A DNA stretch of 64,000 bases, taken from Oscillospiraceae bacterium. Lineage in GTDB: Bacteria; Bacillota; Clostridia; Oscillospirales; Acutalibacteraceae. The translations under genes were made by a program, and so were the position numbers. Positions 1-12,069 of the stretch are shown here, one piece after another (within the stretch, counting starts at the first letter, position 1; each line of letters starts with the position of its first letter). The DNA lies in NCBI GenBank assembly GCA_022483045.1, contig JAKVOA010000001.1, positions 1,468,501-1,532,500 of the forward strand, given 5' to 3'. The notes under the pieces were generated by a model. That model ran no database searches and was not told the origin of the DNA. It saw only the letters and a list, made by a program, of their open reading frames with translations.

Positions 1-40
1 GACAGCTGCACACTGCTTTTTTACGCAGCAGCAAAATCTT

Positions 41-1222
41 TTAAGCTAATGCTTTTTTCAGCTCGTCAACGCGGTCCGTCTTTTCCCAAGTTACGCCAAG
101 GTCTTCACGGCCCATCTGACCATAGCTGGCAAGCTGGCGGTAAATCGGGCGGCGCAGGTCAAGGGTGCGGATAATGGCGGCCGGGCGCAGATCAAATACC
201 TTTTCCACGGCAGCAGCCAGCTGCTCATTGGTGTAGGAAGAAGTACCAAAAGTTTCAACCATAATAGAAACCGGGTGTGCAACGCCGATTGCATAGGCCA
301 GCTGTACTTCGCAGCGCTTTGCAAGGCCGGCGGCAACAATGTTCTTCGCGACCCAGCGTGCTGCATAGGCAGCAGAGCGGTCAACCTTAGTCGGGTCTTT
401 GCCCGAGAAAGCACCGCCGCCGTGACGGCCATATCCGCCGTAGGTGTCGACGATAATCTTGCGGCCGGTCAGGCCAGAGTCGCCCACCGGGCCGCCGATG
501 ACAAAGCGGCCGGTCGGGTTTACATAGTATTTTGTATTTTCATCCAGCCATTTTGCCGGAATCGTTGTCTTAATGACCTTTTCGATCATATCTTTGCGAA
601 TCTGCTCCAGTGTGACATCGGGGTTGTGCTGTGTGGAAAGGACAACTGCCTCTACACGCACCGGCGTATCGCCGTCATACTCGACTGTAACCTGGGTTTT
701 TCCATCTGGACGCAGGTACGGAATGCTTCCGTCTTTGCGCACTGCAGCCAACTTTTTAGCCAGCTTGTGTGCCAAAGAAATTGCCAGCGGCATCTTTTCT
801 TTTGTTTCATCACAGGCATAGCCAAACATCATGCCCTGGTCACCGGCGCCGATCAGGTCGTCCGCATCAGAAGCACCGTTTTTCACTTCGTAAGACTCGT
901 TGACACCCATTGCAATATCCGGTGACTGCGCATCAATTGAAGTCAGCACACCGCAGGTGTTGCCATTAAAGCCAAACGCCGGGTTGTTGTAGCCAATCTC
1001 ATTGACCACGCGGCGCACGACAGCCGGTATATCCGCATAGCAGGTGGTAGAGATTTCGCCCATCACATGGACAATGCCCGTGCATGCAGTAACTTCGCAG
1101 GCAACATGTGCATTGGGGTCTTTAGAAATAATATCGTCCAAGATAGCGTCGGCTATCTGGTCACAGACCTTGTCGGGATGCCCTTCTGTAACGGACTCTG
1201 ATGTAAAGAGATGTTTTGCCAT
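41..1222 (-). CDS. metK: S-adenosylmethionine synthetase (MetK)
   Basis: Makes S-adenosylmethionine from methionine and ATP in the cytoplasm; the product is the cell's main methyl donor. The 393-residue protein is full length. It starts [18 protein letters not shown] and carries both family signatures, [11 protein letters not shown] (about residues 125-135) and GGGAFSGKD (268-276). The open frame extends 11 codons further upstream, but the ATG at 1222 follows a perfect AGGAGGT ribosome site by 8 bases and fits the family N-terminus. The gene is monocistronic as far as seen and sits behind a SAM-I riboswitch with a terminator, so its own product should shut it off. Assignment is secure. Confidence 0.98.
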   Translation of the reverse strand: MAKHLFTSESVTEGHPDKVCDQIADAILDDIISKDPNAHVACEVTACTGIVHVMGEISTTCYADIPAVVRRVVNEIGYNNPAFGFNGNTCGVLTSIDAQSPDIAMGVNESYEVKNGASDADDLIGAGDQGMMFGYACDETKEKMPLAISLAHKLAKKLAAVRKDGSIPYLRPDGKTQVTVEYDGDTPVRVEAVVLSTQHNPDVTLEQIRKDMIEKVIKTTIPAKWLDENTKYYVNPTGRFVIGGPVGDSGLTGRKIIVDTYGGYGRHGGGAFSGKDPTKVDRSAAYAARWVAKNIVAAGLAKRCEVQLAYAIGVAHPVSIMVETFGTSSYTNEQLAAAVEKVFDLRPAAIIRTLDLRRPIYRQLASYGQMGREDLGVTWEKTDRVDELKKALA

Positions 1223-1271
1223 AGAAATGAACCTCCTGTGTAGATTCCAAATCAAGGTGAGCGGGCGGCCG

Positions 1272-1308
1272 CAAAAAAAGCGCTGTCCGGCAAAAAGCAG
1301 ACAGCGCT
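1272..1308 (-). terminator. Intrinsic terminator of the metK riboswitch
   Basis: Read on the minus strand, the arms AGCGCTGTC and GACAGCGCT pair around an A/T-rich loop and are followed by a run of seven T. It lies directly between the SAM-I aptamer and metK and is the expression platform expected for that riboswitch: ligand binding should favour this hairpin. Confidence 0.92.
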
Positions 1309-1318
1309 ATATATCTTT

Positions 1319-1435
1319 CGATACCTCATCTATCGGCTTCACCGCAGGAATTGGCACCTTGCACAGCCATAAAGCTGCACGGGTTGCCGGACATCATCGG
1401 GCCTGTTCCCTCCGTCACTCTTGATAAGGGTGATA
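1319..1435 (-). ncRNA. SAM-I (S-box) riboswitch aptamer
   Basis: Read on the minus strand, this shows the S-box core: CTTATCAAGAGTG at the 5' end, then GGAGGGA, GGCCCGATGA and CCGGCAACC, followed by the P3/P4 arms and closure near GAGGTATC. These are the invariant blocks of the SAM-I family, which senses S-adenosylmethionine and causes transcription termination. It precedes metK and is followed by a strong terminator, which is the textbook arrangement. Confidence 0.96.
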
Positions 1436-1464
1436 TTTAATTTTTTCTCTTTCTTACAAAGCAC

Positions 1465-1494
1465 AGTATAGCATAATACCCAAAAGGGTGTAAA
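1465..1494 (-). promoter_or_regulatory. Vegetative promoter of metK
   Basis: On the minus strand TTTACA (1489-1494) and TATACT (1465-1470) are separated by 18 bases, placing the start just upstream of the SAM-I aptamer. It fits sigma-A consensus. The remaining bases of the 340-bp gene-free stretch up to 1562 show nothing else. Confidence 0.75.
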
Positions 1495-1562
1495 TAAACA
1501 AAAATCGTTATCTGTCTAAAAAAGCGACAAATCCCTGTATTTACCTAAATAGAATACATGCT

Positions 1563-2201
1563 TTAGTGCTTGCGGCCGTGTAAAACAGGGCTTACGTACT
1601 TGTAAAGGGCAAAGGTAATGCCGCCGGTAAGTACCGCTTTAATCAGATTCAGCGGCGTTGTAGCCAGCAGAACAAAAGAAGTCATGCTGTGAATACTGGA
1701 ATTTATTTTGGTGCCCATGGCGATAATTGCATCCAGCGGCATATGGAAAGCAGCCGCATAGACAGGCAGCAGCACAAAGGCGTTCATCAGGCCGCCCACA
1801 ACTGTCATCAACAGAGCCCCGACAACCATGCCAACCAGCGCAGTTTTGCGGGTCTTGCGGTAGCGGTAAATGAGAGAAGCCGGCACTACCATGCCACAGC
1901 CGATGATAAAGTTTGCCAGTTCCCCGACACCGGCTGTCTGTGAACCGCCACTCAGCAGAATGTGCAGCACTTCTTTAATGCCCTCAATACACACCGCCGC
2001 GCCGGGACCCAGCGCAAAGCCGCCCAGCAAGACCGGCACTTCGCTGAAATCCAGTTTGTAAAATACCGGCAGAAACGGCAGCGGGAACTCAAAAGCCATA
2101 ATGACAGCCGACAGAGCACTCAGAATGCCAATGACCGCGATGTTGCGCGTACTGGTGATTTTTGTCTTTTTCAGGGTTGTTGCTTGTGTTTGAGAAGCCA
2201 T
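1563..2201 (-). CDS. ribU: Riboflavin ECF transporter substrate-binding subunit (RibU)
   Basis: Membrane S-component that captures riboflavin for the shared energy-coupling-factor importer (EcfA/A'/T, not in this window). The 212-residue protein has about five to six hydrophobic segments and the RibU-type stretch FPLPFLPVFYKLDFSEVPVL near residues 40-60, the part that forms the flavin pocket in this family. The ATG at 2201 is preceded by AAGGAGAAATT; an earlier in-frame ATG seven codons upstream lacks a ribosome site. The gene stands alone behind an FMN riboswitch, which independently supports a flavin substrate. Confidence 0.95.
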   Translation of the reverse strand: MASQTQATTLKKTKITSTRNIAVIGILSALSAVIMAFEFPLPFLPVFYKLDFSEVPVLLGGFALGPGAAVCIEGIKEVLHILLSGGSQTAGVGELANFIIGCGMVVPASLIYRYRKTRKTALVGMVVGALLMTVVGGLMNAFVLLPVYAAAFHMPLDAIIAMGTKINSSIHSMTSFVLLATTPLNLIKAVLTGGITFALYKYVSPVLHGRKH

Positions 2202-2233
2202 AATTTCTCCTTTTTGAGACATGGAATGGATTT

Positions 2234-2270
2234 AAAAAGCGCCCCAGTGCACAAAAAGGCACAGGGGCGC
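2234..2270 (-). terminator. Terminator of the FMN riboswitch
   Basis: On the minus strand the arms GCGCCCCTGTGC and GCACTGGGGCGC (one mismatch) pair across a T-rich loop and are followed by TTTTTAA. It separates the FMN aptamer from ribU and should be formed when FMN is bound. Confidence 0.9.
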
Positions 2271-2281
2271 AGTTTCTTCCA

Positions 2282-2411
2282 CATCTTCTACCATCCGGAC
2301 TATACCGTCGGCTTCGGAATCTAACCGAAATCTGCGGTTGACGACCGCTCGCGGGCTTGCAGCCTAAAGCTGTATTACCGCCGGTGGGGAATCACACCCC
2401 GCCCCGAAGAA
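2282..2411 (-). ncRNA. FMN riboswitch (RFN element)
   Basis: Read on the minus strand it contains the conserved RFN blocks in order: CTTCGGGGCGGGGTGTGATT, CCCCACCGGCGGT, AGCCCGCGAG, GATTTCGGTTAGATTCC, then GCCGACGGTATAGTCCGGAT and AGAAGATG. These define the six-stem FMN aptamer. It controls the riboflavin transporter gene directly downstream through the terminator at 2234-2270. Confidence 0.97.
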
Positions 2412-2429
2412 TTATTCAATTCCTATATT

Positions 2430-2458
2430 AGTATATTCAGTTTTGCAAGGACTGTCAA
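2430..2458 (-). promoter_or_regulatory. Consensus promoter of ribU, overlapping the capA stop codon
   Basis: On the minus strand a perfect TTGACA (2453-2458) and TATACT (2430-2435) are 17 bases apart, just upstream of the FMN aptamer. The TGA inside TTGACA is also the stop codon of the upstream CapA-family gene, so the two transcription units abut with no spacer. Confidence 0.88.
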
Positions 2459-3708
2459 GTCCAATCCTGATACTTTTTGGGAATGCTCTGATTTACCACT
2501 TTTTTAGCGTAGGCAGGCGTAAATTCACCGTTTGTGACCTCCCATGTACGGCTCTGTTTCGCCATGGAATCCGTAAAGTCTTTGAGCATTTCCACATGCA
2601 CATTTTTACCGTCTGTTTCGTAGTACGTGACGGAGGGCTTGAATTTCATACCGGAAAATGAAACTTTGCCCTGGGCATTTTTCTGATAAGTAACCGTCAG
2701 CTGGCCGCCAACCAGGTTCTGCGCCTTGCGCTGAGTAGATATCAGGTTGCCGAAAGCATACATCACCGGGCACACCGCGCCGTCACTTTTGCGGGTCAGC
2801 GTAGTCAGCTGCTGCAGCACATGCGGGTGGTTACCAAAAATCACATCCGCGCCCCAATCGACCATATCCTGCCCCAGTGTCTTTTCGGTATCGGAAAGAG
2901 CATATTTATCCTCTGTACCCCAATGTACCGAAACGACAACGACATCTGCCATAGACTTTGCTTTGGTAATCAAACGCTTGATCTCGTCGCGCTGTTTGGT
3001 ATAAACAATTTTCATGCTGCTGTCAGAGGGCAGGGTACTGCCGTTTGTCATCTCTACAAATCCAAGCCATGCTGTTTTAATACCGTTTTTCTTAACAATG
3101 CGGATATTGTCTAAATCTGCCTGGTTACGGTAGGCACCGACCACCTGAATTCCTTTTTTCGTGCTCCAGTAATTAAGGGTAGCCAAAAGGCCGGCCTGCT
3201 CCATATCCAGCATGTGGTTGTTTCCCTGGCTGATTACGTCAAATCCGGTATCCACCAACGCGTCGCCGACCTGTGTCGGCGAATTAAAGGAGGGATAACC
3301 GGAAAGCGGCCCGACCGAGGGTGCCAAAACTGTTTCCTGGTTGACAAAGGCAACGTCCGCTGCGGAAACATTGGCTTTAATCTCTTTGTAAACCGGCCGA
3401 AAGTCGTAGCCGCCGTTTTCTGTTGCACAAGATTTATATATAGAACTATGAATCAAATCGTCGCCGGTACCCAAAATGGTAATCTGCGATGATTTTGCTG
3501 CGGCTTTTGAAGGAACCGCAGAAGAGGAAATTTTTGCTGCCGAAGGTGTCCCCTGCTGCCCTGCGTAGCGAACAATCGTGGTGATTCCCACAGTAAGCAG
3601 GCTAATTACCAGCACCCCTGAAAGAACCATTAAAATGCGGTTTCGCACCATGCGCGCATGCCGTGTGCTCTTTTTTCGATAAAAACGGTCATTTTTCTGA
3701 CGATTCAT
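2455..3708 (-). CDS. CapA-family membrane-anchored metallophosphatase-like protein
   Basis: Belongs to the CapA/PGA_cap family (poly-gamma-glutamate capsule synthesis protein CapA and relatives), a calcineurin-like metallo-hydrolase fold. The 417-residue protein has a basic N-terminus, one membrane segment at about residues 24-47, a Ser/Ala-rich linker, and an extracellular domain with ILGTGDDLIH (metal-binding start), QGNNHMLDME, SVHWGTED and FGNHPHVLQ, the four conserved blocks of the fold. No capB or capC lies nearby, so a role in polyglutamate synthesis is not supported; a cell-surface hydrolase is all that can be said. A TATACT box at 3733-3738 may be its -10 element. Confidence 0.85.
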   Translation of the reverse strand: MNRQKNDRFYRKKSTRHARMVRNRILMVLSGVLVISLLTVGITTIVRYAGQQGTPSAAKISSSAVPSKAAAKSSQITILGTGDDLIHSSIYKSCATENGGYDFRPVYKEIKANVSAADVAFVNQETVLAPSVGPLSGYPSFNSPTQVGDALVDTGFDVISQGNNHMLDMEQAGLLATLNYWSTKKGIQVVGAYRNQADLDNIRIVKKNGIKTAWLGFVEMTNGSTLPSDSSMKIVYTKQRDEIKRLITKAKSMADVVVVSVHWGTEDKYALSDTEKTLGQDMVDWGADVIFGNHPHVLQQLTTLTRKSDGAVCPVMYAFGNLISTQRKAQNLVGGQLTVTYQKNAQGKVSFSGMKFKPSVTYYETDGKNVHVEMLKDFTDSMAKQSRTWEVTNGEFTPAYAKKVVNQSIPKKYQDWT

Positions 3709-3761
3709 ACACTTTCCCCACTTTCAAATTCTAGTATAACAGAAAGGGAAAAATAAGCAAT

Positions 3762-3797
3762 AAAAAAGGTCCTGTCTCATAAAGAGACAGGACCTTG
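3762..3797 (-). terminator. Terminator of tuf
   Basis: The arms AAGGTCCTGTCTC and GAGACAGGACCTT pair perfectly around the loop ATAAA. On the minus strand the hairpin is followed by a T-rich stretch. It lies 11 bases past the tuf stop codon and ends the str-operon transcript before the CapA gene. Confidence 0.93.
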
Positions 3798-3807
3798 GAA
3801 ATACAAA

Positions 3808-5010
3808 TTACTCGATGATTTCGGAAACAACGCCGGAACCAACAGTATGGCCGCCCTCACGAATGGAGAAGCGCAGGCCTTCTTCAATAGCGATCGGAGC
3901 AATCAGTTCAACTGTCATCTCGACATGGTCGCCAGGCATACACATCTCAGTGCCCTCAGGCAGGGAGATAACACCGGTGACATCTGTTGTACGGAAGTAG
4001 AACTGCGGGCGATAGTTGTTGAAAAACGGTGTATGACGGCCGCCTTCATCCTTTGTTAGGACATAGACCTGGCCCTTAAACTTGGTGTGCGGATGAATAG
4101 TGCCGGGCTTTGCAATAACCTGGCCGCGCTCGATATCCTCGCGCTGAATGCCACGCAGCAAAGCACCGATGTTATCGCCAGCCTCTGCAAAGTCCAGAGT
4201 CTTGCGGAACATCTCCAGGCCGGTGATAACGCTCTTCTTGCGCTCGTCTGTCAGACCGATGATTTCAACTTCGTCGCCGATCTTAGCCATACCACGCTCT
4301 ACACGGCCAGTAGCAACTGTGCCACGGCCGGTGATGGTGAAGACATCTTCGACAGGCATCAGGAACGGCTGATCAGACTTACGGTCAGGAGTCGGGATAT
4401 AGTCATCGACAATGTTCATCAGGTCGATAATGCTCTTGTACTCAGGAGCATTGATGTCCTTGGAGTCAGACTCCAAAGCCTTCAGAGCAGAGCCGCGAAC
4501 GATCGGAGTGGTGTCGCCCGGGAAGCCGTACTCGTTGAGCAGGTCACGAATTTCCATTTCAACAAGGTCAAGCAGCTCAGGGTCATCAACCTGGTCGCAC
4601 TTGTTCATATAAACAACGATATAAGGCACACCAACCTGGCGGGCAAGCAGAATATGCTCACGGGTCTGAGGCATCGGGCCATCAGCAGCGGAAACAACCA
4701 GAATAGCACCATCCATCTGAGCAGCGCCGGTGATCATGTTCTTGACATAGTCAGCATGGCCGGGGCAGTCGACATGCGCATAGTGGCGCTTGTCGGTCTG
4801 ATACTCGATATGAGCAGTGTTAATTGTAATGCCGCGCTCACGCTCTTCAGGAGCGGAGTCAATGCTGGCGTAATCCTTGAAGCTTGCGTCACCTTTCAGT
4901 GCGAGCACCTTGGTGATAGCAGCAGTCAGGGTCGTTTTGCCGTGGTCAACATGGCCAATCGTGCCAATGTTCACATGCGGCTTGGATCTGTCGAATTTTT
5001 CCTTAGCCAT
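3808..5010 (-). CDS. tuf: Elongation factor Tu
   Basis: GTPase that delivers aminoacyl-tRNA to the ribosome. The 400-residue protein has all G motifs: GHVDHGKT (19-26), [17 protein letters not shown] and NKCD, followed by the two beta-barrel domains and the usual ending [11 protein letters not shown]. An AAGGAGGA ribosome site precedes the ATG. It follows fusA after a 96-base gap that contains a likely promoter, and is closed by a strong terminator, so it can probably be expressed both with the str operon and alone. Only one tuf copy is in the window. Confidence 0.99.
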   Translation of the reverse strand: MAKEKFDRSKPHVNIGTIGHVDHGKTTLTAAITKVLALKGDASFKDYASIDSAPEERERGITINTAHIEYQTDKRHYAHVDCPGHADYVKNMITGAAQMDGAILVVSAADGPMPQTREHILLARQVGVPYIVVYMNKCDQVDDPELLDLVEMEIRDLLNEYGFPGDTTPIVRGSALKALESDSKDINAPEYKSIIDLMNIVDDYIPTPDRKSDQPFLMPVEDVFTITGRGTVATGRVERGMAKIGDEVEIIGLTDERKKSVITGLEMFRKTLDFAEAGDNIGALLRGIQREDIERGQVIAKPGTIHPHTKFKGQVYVLTKDEGGRHTPFFNNYRPQFYFRTTDVTGVISLPEGTEMCMPGDHVEMTVELIAPIAIEEGLRFSIREGGHTVGSGVVSEIIE

Positions 5011-5064
5011 TGGAAGTATCCTCCTTTATTTTTCAGTCATATTTTTCCCATTGAATGCAAACTC

Positions 5065-5093
5065 ATTTTAGCAAGAATGCCGGGAAAAATCAA
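5065..5093 (-). promoter_or_regulatory. Candidate promoter for tuf in the fusA-tuf gap
   Basis: On the minus strand TTGATT (5088-5093) and TAAAAT (5065-5070) are 17 bases apart, about 60 bases upstream of the tuf start. An extra tuf promoter would suit the excess of EF-Tu over EF-G. It is judged only from the match to consensus. Confidence 0.55.
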
Positions 5094-5106
5094 GCAGTAT
5101 TTACGG

Positions 5107-7224
5107 TTAGTCATCCTTTTTCGTACGGGCAGTCACGATTTTCTCAGAAATGTTCTTCGGCACTTCAGCATAGTGGTCAGGCTCCATAGTAAACTGGCCA
5201 CGGCCCTGTGTTTTAGAACGCATATCTGTAGCATAGCCAAACATCTCAGACAGCGGAACCATTGCATGGATCTGCTGCGCGCCGTTTACGGCGTCCATGC
5301 CCTCGATCATGCCGCGGCGAGAATTCAAGTCGCCGATTACGTCGCCCATATACTCATCCGGCACTGTAACAGTAACCTTCATGATAGGCTCCATAATAAC
5401 CGGATCTGCCTTGCGCATAGCATCCTTAAATGCCATGGAACCGGCAATCTTAAATGCCATTTCAGAGGAGTCGACCTCGTGATAAGAGCCGTCGTACAGC
5501 TCAACACGCACATCAACTACATTGTATCCGGCAACTACACCGGACTGCATTGCGCCCTGAATACCGGCATCAACAGCAGGGATATATTCCTTCGGGATAG
5601 AGCCGCCAACGGTGACATTCTCGAATTTGTATCCTTCGCCCGGGTTCGGGAAGACACGAATCTTAACATGGCCATACTGGCCTTTACCGCCGCTCTGACG
5701 GACATATTTGCAGTCGACATCTGCCGGCTTGCGAATTGTCTCTTTGCAAGCGACCTGCGGTTTACCAACATTTGCTTCAACATGGAACTCACGCATCAGG
5801 CGGTCAACAATGATCTCCAGATGAAGTTCGCCCATGCCGGCAATGATGGTCTGGCCCGTCTCTTCATCGGTATAAGCCTTAAAGGTCGGGTCTTCTTCAG
5901 CCAGCTTTGCAAGCGCAATGCTCATCTTTTCCTGGCCGGCTTTGGTCTTTGGCTCAATGGCAACACGGATAACCGGATCCGGGAAGTCCATGGATTCCAA
6001 AACGACCGGGTGCTTTTCATCGCACAGGGTATCACCAGTTGTGGTGTTCTTTACGCCGATTGCAGCGGCAATGTCGCCGGCATATACGGTTTCCAAATCC
6101 TGGCGGTGGTTTGCGTGCATCTGCAGAATACGGCCGATACGCTCGTCACAGTCCTTAGTGGAGTTGTAAACGGTATCGCCGGCATTCAGTTTACCGGAAT
6201 ACACACGGAAGTAGCACAGTTTGCCGACAAAGGGATCTGTCGCAATCTTAAATGCCAGTGCGGAGAAAGGCTCGTCATCAGACGGCTTGCGGTCCTCTTC
6301 TTCGTTTGTATTCGGGTTGGTGCCACGGATTGCAGGCACATCTGTCGGTGCCGGCATATAATCGATAATGGCATCCAGCAGTTTCTGCACGCCCTTGTTG
6401 CGGTAAGAAGTGCCGCAGGTAACCGGCACCAGTTTGTTGGCAATGGTTGCCTTGCGCAGAGTGGAAACGAGCTCATCGCGGGTCAGTTCTTCACCAGAGA
6501 GATATTTCTCCATCAGGGTATCGTCCTGCTCGGCAATTGCTTCGACCATCTCTGTACGGTACTTCTTGGCTTTTTCCAGCATATCAGCAGGGATGTCCTC
6601 TACACGCATATCGTTGCCCATATCATCATAATAGACATCAGCCTTCATGGTGACCAAGTCGATAATGCCGCGGAAAGTATCCTCAGCGCCGATTGGCAGC
6701 TGAATCGGGACCGGGTGGCAGTGCAGGCGGTCCTTCATCATATCAATGACATTATAGAAGTTTGCACCCATAATGTCCATTTTATTAACATAAGCCATAC
6801 GCGGCACGCCAAACTGCTCTGCTTGACGCCAAACGGTCTCAGACTGAGGCTCTACGCCGCCTTTTGCACAAAAGACAGTGACGGAGCCATCCAGTACACG
6901 CAGAGAACGCTCGACTTCAACAGTAAAGTCAACGTGGCCGGGGGTATCAATAATATTGATACGGTAATCTTTGTTCTTTTCGGGGTCTCCAAAATATTCG
7001 CTGTGAGTCCAGAAACAGGTGGTAGCAGCGGAAGTAATGGTAATGCCGCGCTCCTGTTCCTCGGCCATCCAGTCCATTGTGGCCGCGCCATCATGCACCT
7101 CACCCATTTTATGGTTGATACCGGTGTAGTACAGGATACGCTCGGTCGTAGTCGTTTTACCGGCATCGATATGGGCCATAATACCGATATTACGGGTTTT
7201 TTCAAGTGGTACCTGCCTAGGCAT
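5107..7224 (-). CDS. fusA: Elongation factor G
   Basis: Ribosomal translocase GTPase. The 705-residue protein has the G-domain motifs [10 protein letters not shown] (about 17-26), [17 protein letters not shown] and NKMD, then domains II to V ending in [11 protein letters not shown]. The in-frame ATG at 7224 is preceded by GGAGGAAAAGC and gives the family N-terminus [20 protein letters not shown]; eight extra upstream codons lack a ribosome site. It follows rpsG by 36 bases in the classic rpsL-rpsG-fusA order. Confidence 0.98.
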   Translation of the reverse strand: MPRQVPLEKTRNIGIMAHIDAGKTTTTERILYYTGINHKMGEVHDGAATMDWMAEEQERGITITSAATTCFWTHSEYFGDPEKNKDYRINIIDTPGHVDFTVEVERSLRVLDGSVTVFCAKGGVEPQSETVWRQAEQFGVPRMAYVNKMDIMGANFYNVIDMMKDRLHCHPVPIQLPIGAEDTFRGIIDLVTMKADVYYDDMGNDMRVEDIPADMLEKAKKYRTEMVEAIAEQDDTLMEKYLSGEELTRDELVSTLRKATIANKLVPVTCGTSYRNKGVQKLLDAIIDYMPAPTDVPAIRGTNPNTNEEEDRKPSDDEPFSALAFKIATDPFVGKLCYFRVYSGKLNAGDTVYNSTKDCDERIGRILQMHANHRQDLETVYAGDIAAAIGVKNTTTGDTLCDEKHPVVLESMDFPDPVIRVAIEPKTKAGQEKMSIALAKLAEEDPTFKAYTDEETGQTIIAGMGELHLEIIVDRLMREFHVEANVGKPQVACKETIRKPADVDCKYVRQSGGKGQYGHVKIRVFPNPGEGYKFENVTVGGSIPKEYIPAVDAGIQGAMQSGVVAGYNVVDVRVELYDGSYHEVDSSEMAFKIAGSMAFKDAMRKADPVIMEPIMKVTVTVPDEYMGDVIGDLNSRRGMIEGMDAVNGAQQIHAMVPLSEMFGYATDMRSKTQGRGQFTMEPDHYAEVPKNISEKIVTARTKKDD

Positions 7225-7260
7225 GCTTTTCCTCCATTCGTTCAGCAAAAATTTGCTGCA

Positions 7261-7731
7261 TTACCATCTGTAATGAGCAAATGCGCGGTTTGCTTCAGCC
7301 ATCTTATGCGTTTCATCGCGCTTTTTGGCTGCGCCGCCGGCGCCGTTTACAGCATCCATAATTTCAGCTGCAAGGCGCTCCTTCATTGTACGCTCGGAAC
7401 GCTGGCGGGAATATGTGGTAAGCCACCGCAGACCCAGGGTCTGGCGCCGCTCGGGGCGCACCTCCATTGGTACCTGGTAAGTTGCACCGCCAACACGGCG
7501 GGCCTTTACTTCCAGAGACGGCATGACATTTTCCATGGCAGCCTCGAAAACTTCCAGGGGTTCTTTGCCGGTCTTTTCCTTAATAATATCGAAAGCGCCA
7601 TAAACGATCTTCTGGGCAACGCCCTTCTTACCGTCGATCATGATATTATTGACAAGACGTGTAACTAATTTAGAATTATACATTGGATCGGGCAGAACAT
7701 CCCGCTTCGCAATATTACCTCTTCTTGGCAC
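7261..7731 (-). CDS. rpsG: 30S ribosomal protein S7
   Basis: Primary 16S rRNA binding protein that organises the head of the small subunit. The 156-residue product has the usual length and opens [20 protein letters not shown]. The start is GTG at 7731, chosen because GGAGGGAAG sits 4-5 bases upstream and the family begins at PRRG; an upstream in-frame ATG would add six codons of unrelated sequence. In E. coli S7 represses translation by binding the rpsL-rpsG gap; here that gap is 156 bases and holds a hairpin. Confidence 0.97.
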   Translation of the reverse strand: MPRRGNIAKRDVLPDPMYNSKLVTRLVNNIMIDGKKGVAQKIVYGAFDIIKEKTGKEPLEVFEAAMENVMPSLEVKARRVGGATYQVPMEVRPERRQTLGLRWLTTYSRQRSERTMKERLAAEIMDAVNGAGGAAKKRDETHKMAEANRAFAHYRW

Positions 7732-7887
7732 TTTACTTCCCTCCTTCACAATTAAAATGATATCATCGGTACTCGAAAATGAGAGCTTCCCGTCAGGCCA
7801 GCAAAAGGCGTTTATAAAAACGCCGCCAAACGGTCCTTTTACAGGGCCGGTGCAGCCGTAAGGTTTCTGTCAGTTTCAGACCTTTTC
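7732..7887 (-). promoter_or_regulatory. rpsL-rpsG intercistronic region with terminator-like hairpin
   Basis: This 156-base gap is long for an operon interior. On the minus strand it contains the arms GGCGTTT and AAACGCC around TTAT followed by TTTTGC (7807-7824 and beyond), which resembles a weak terminator or attenuator. The E. coli counterpart of this gap is the S7 autoregulatory site; whether this sequence works the same way is inference. Confidence 0.5.
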
Positions 7888-8316
7888 TTATTTGGCAGCT
7901 TTTCCTGCCTTCGGGCGCTTTGCGCCGTACTTGGAGCGGGCCTGCATGCGCTTTTCAACGCCCTGCGCGTCCAGTGTGCCGCGGATAATATGGTAACGGA
8001 CACCAGGCAGATCCTTAACACGGCCGCCGCGGACCATGACGACAGAGTGCTCCTGCAGGTTGTGGCCGACACCAGGGATATAAGCGGTAACTTCCATTCC
8101 GTTGGAAAGACGCACACGGGCAATCTTCCGCAGAGCAGAGTTTGGCTTTTTCGGTGTAGCGGTCTTTACAGCGGTGCAGACACCGCGCTTCTGTGGGGAG
8201 TTCTGGTCAATAGCAACGCGCTTTTTGGCGTTCCAGCCTTTCAGCAGTGCCGGGGCTTTTGCTTTCCTCTCGGCGACTTCACGGCCGGTATGAACCAGTT
8301 GGTTAAATGTTGGCAT
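7888..8316 (-). CDS. rpsL: 30S ribosomal protein S12
   Basis: Decoding-centre protein of the small subunit. The 142-residue product opens [13 protein letters not shown] and contains [17 protein letters not shown] and [15 protein letters not shown]. The two lysines where streptomycin-resistance changes normally arise (in PKKPN and RVKDLP) are both wild type, so a streptomycin-sensitive S12 is expected. The ATG follows an AGGAGGTGTACT ribosome site. It is the first gene of its operon and is preceded by a structured 5' leader. Confidence 0.98.
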   Translation of the reverse strand: MPTFNQLVHTGREVAERKAKAPALLKGWNAKKRVAIDQNSPQKRGVCTAVKTATPKKPNSALRKIARVRLSNGMEVTAYIPGVGHNLQEHSVVMVRGGRVKDLPGVRYHIIRGTLDAQGVEKRMQARSKYGAKRPKAGKAAK

Positions 8317-8480
8317 AGTACACCTCCTAACTCAAGATTTATGAAAATTTATGCTATGCGGCAGTGCCGCGTAACAGCAAGGTTTAAACACACCGAATCC
8401 CACCCCGCAAAAAAGCATCGAGGTGGGAAAAGTATGCGGTTTTGGGTGGCGCATACGGACATGCCGCGGCATACCATCAC
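8317..8480 (-). promoter_or_regulatory. Structured 5' leader of the rpsL operon
   Basis: Between the promoter in the end of rpoC and rpsL the transcript can fold four hairpins: the palindrome ATGCCGCGGCAT (8461-8472), GTATGCG/CGCATAC (8432-8456), a CCCACC/GGTGGG-type stem with a T-rich loop (8398-8428), and GCGGCA-G-TGCCGC (8358-8370). None ends in a clear T run, so they look like folding or protein-binding elements rather than terminators. No open frame is seen. Confidence 0.55.
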
Positions 8481-8497
8481 AATTTGTTATTATACAG

Positions 8498-12052
<3,555 letters not shown>

Positions 12053-12069
12053 GTAGCAAAATCCCCCTG

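Noticed and set aside
1-40. A terminator for metK at the left edge
   Set aside because: A GCTGC-type stem can be drawn near 5-34, but it is imperfect and cut by the window edge, so it is not listed as a feature.
2455-3708. Poly-gamma-glutamate capsule locus
   Set aside because: Only a CapA-like protein is present; capB, capC and capE are absent on both sides, so capsule synthesis is not supported.
4087-7668. A 1,193-codon open frame on the plus strand across tuf, fusA and rpsG
   Set aside because: It is the antisense of three highly conserved genes with strong codon bias; the predicted product has no domain and no ribosome site. Long antisense frames are common opposite such genes.
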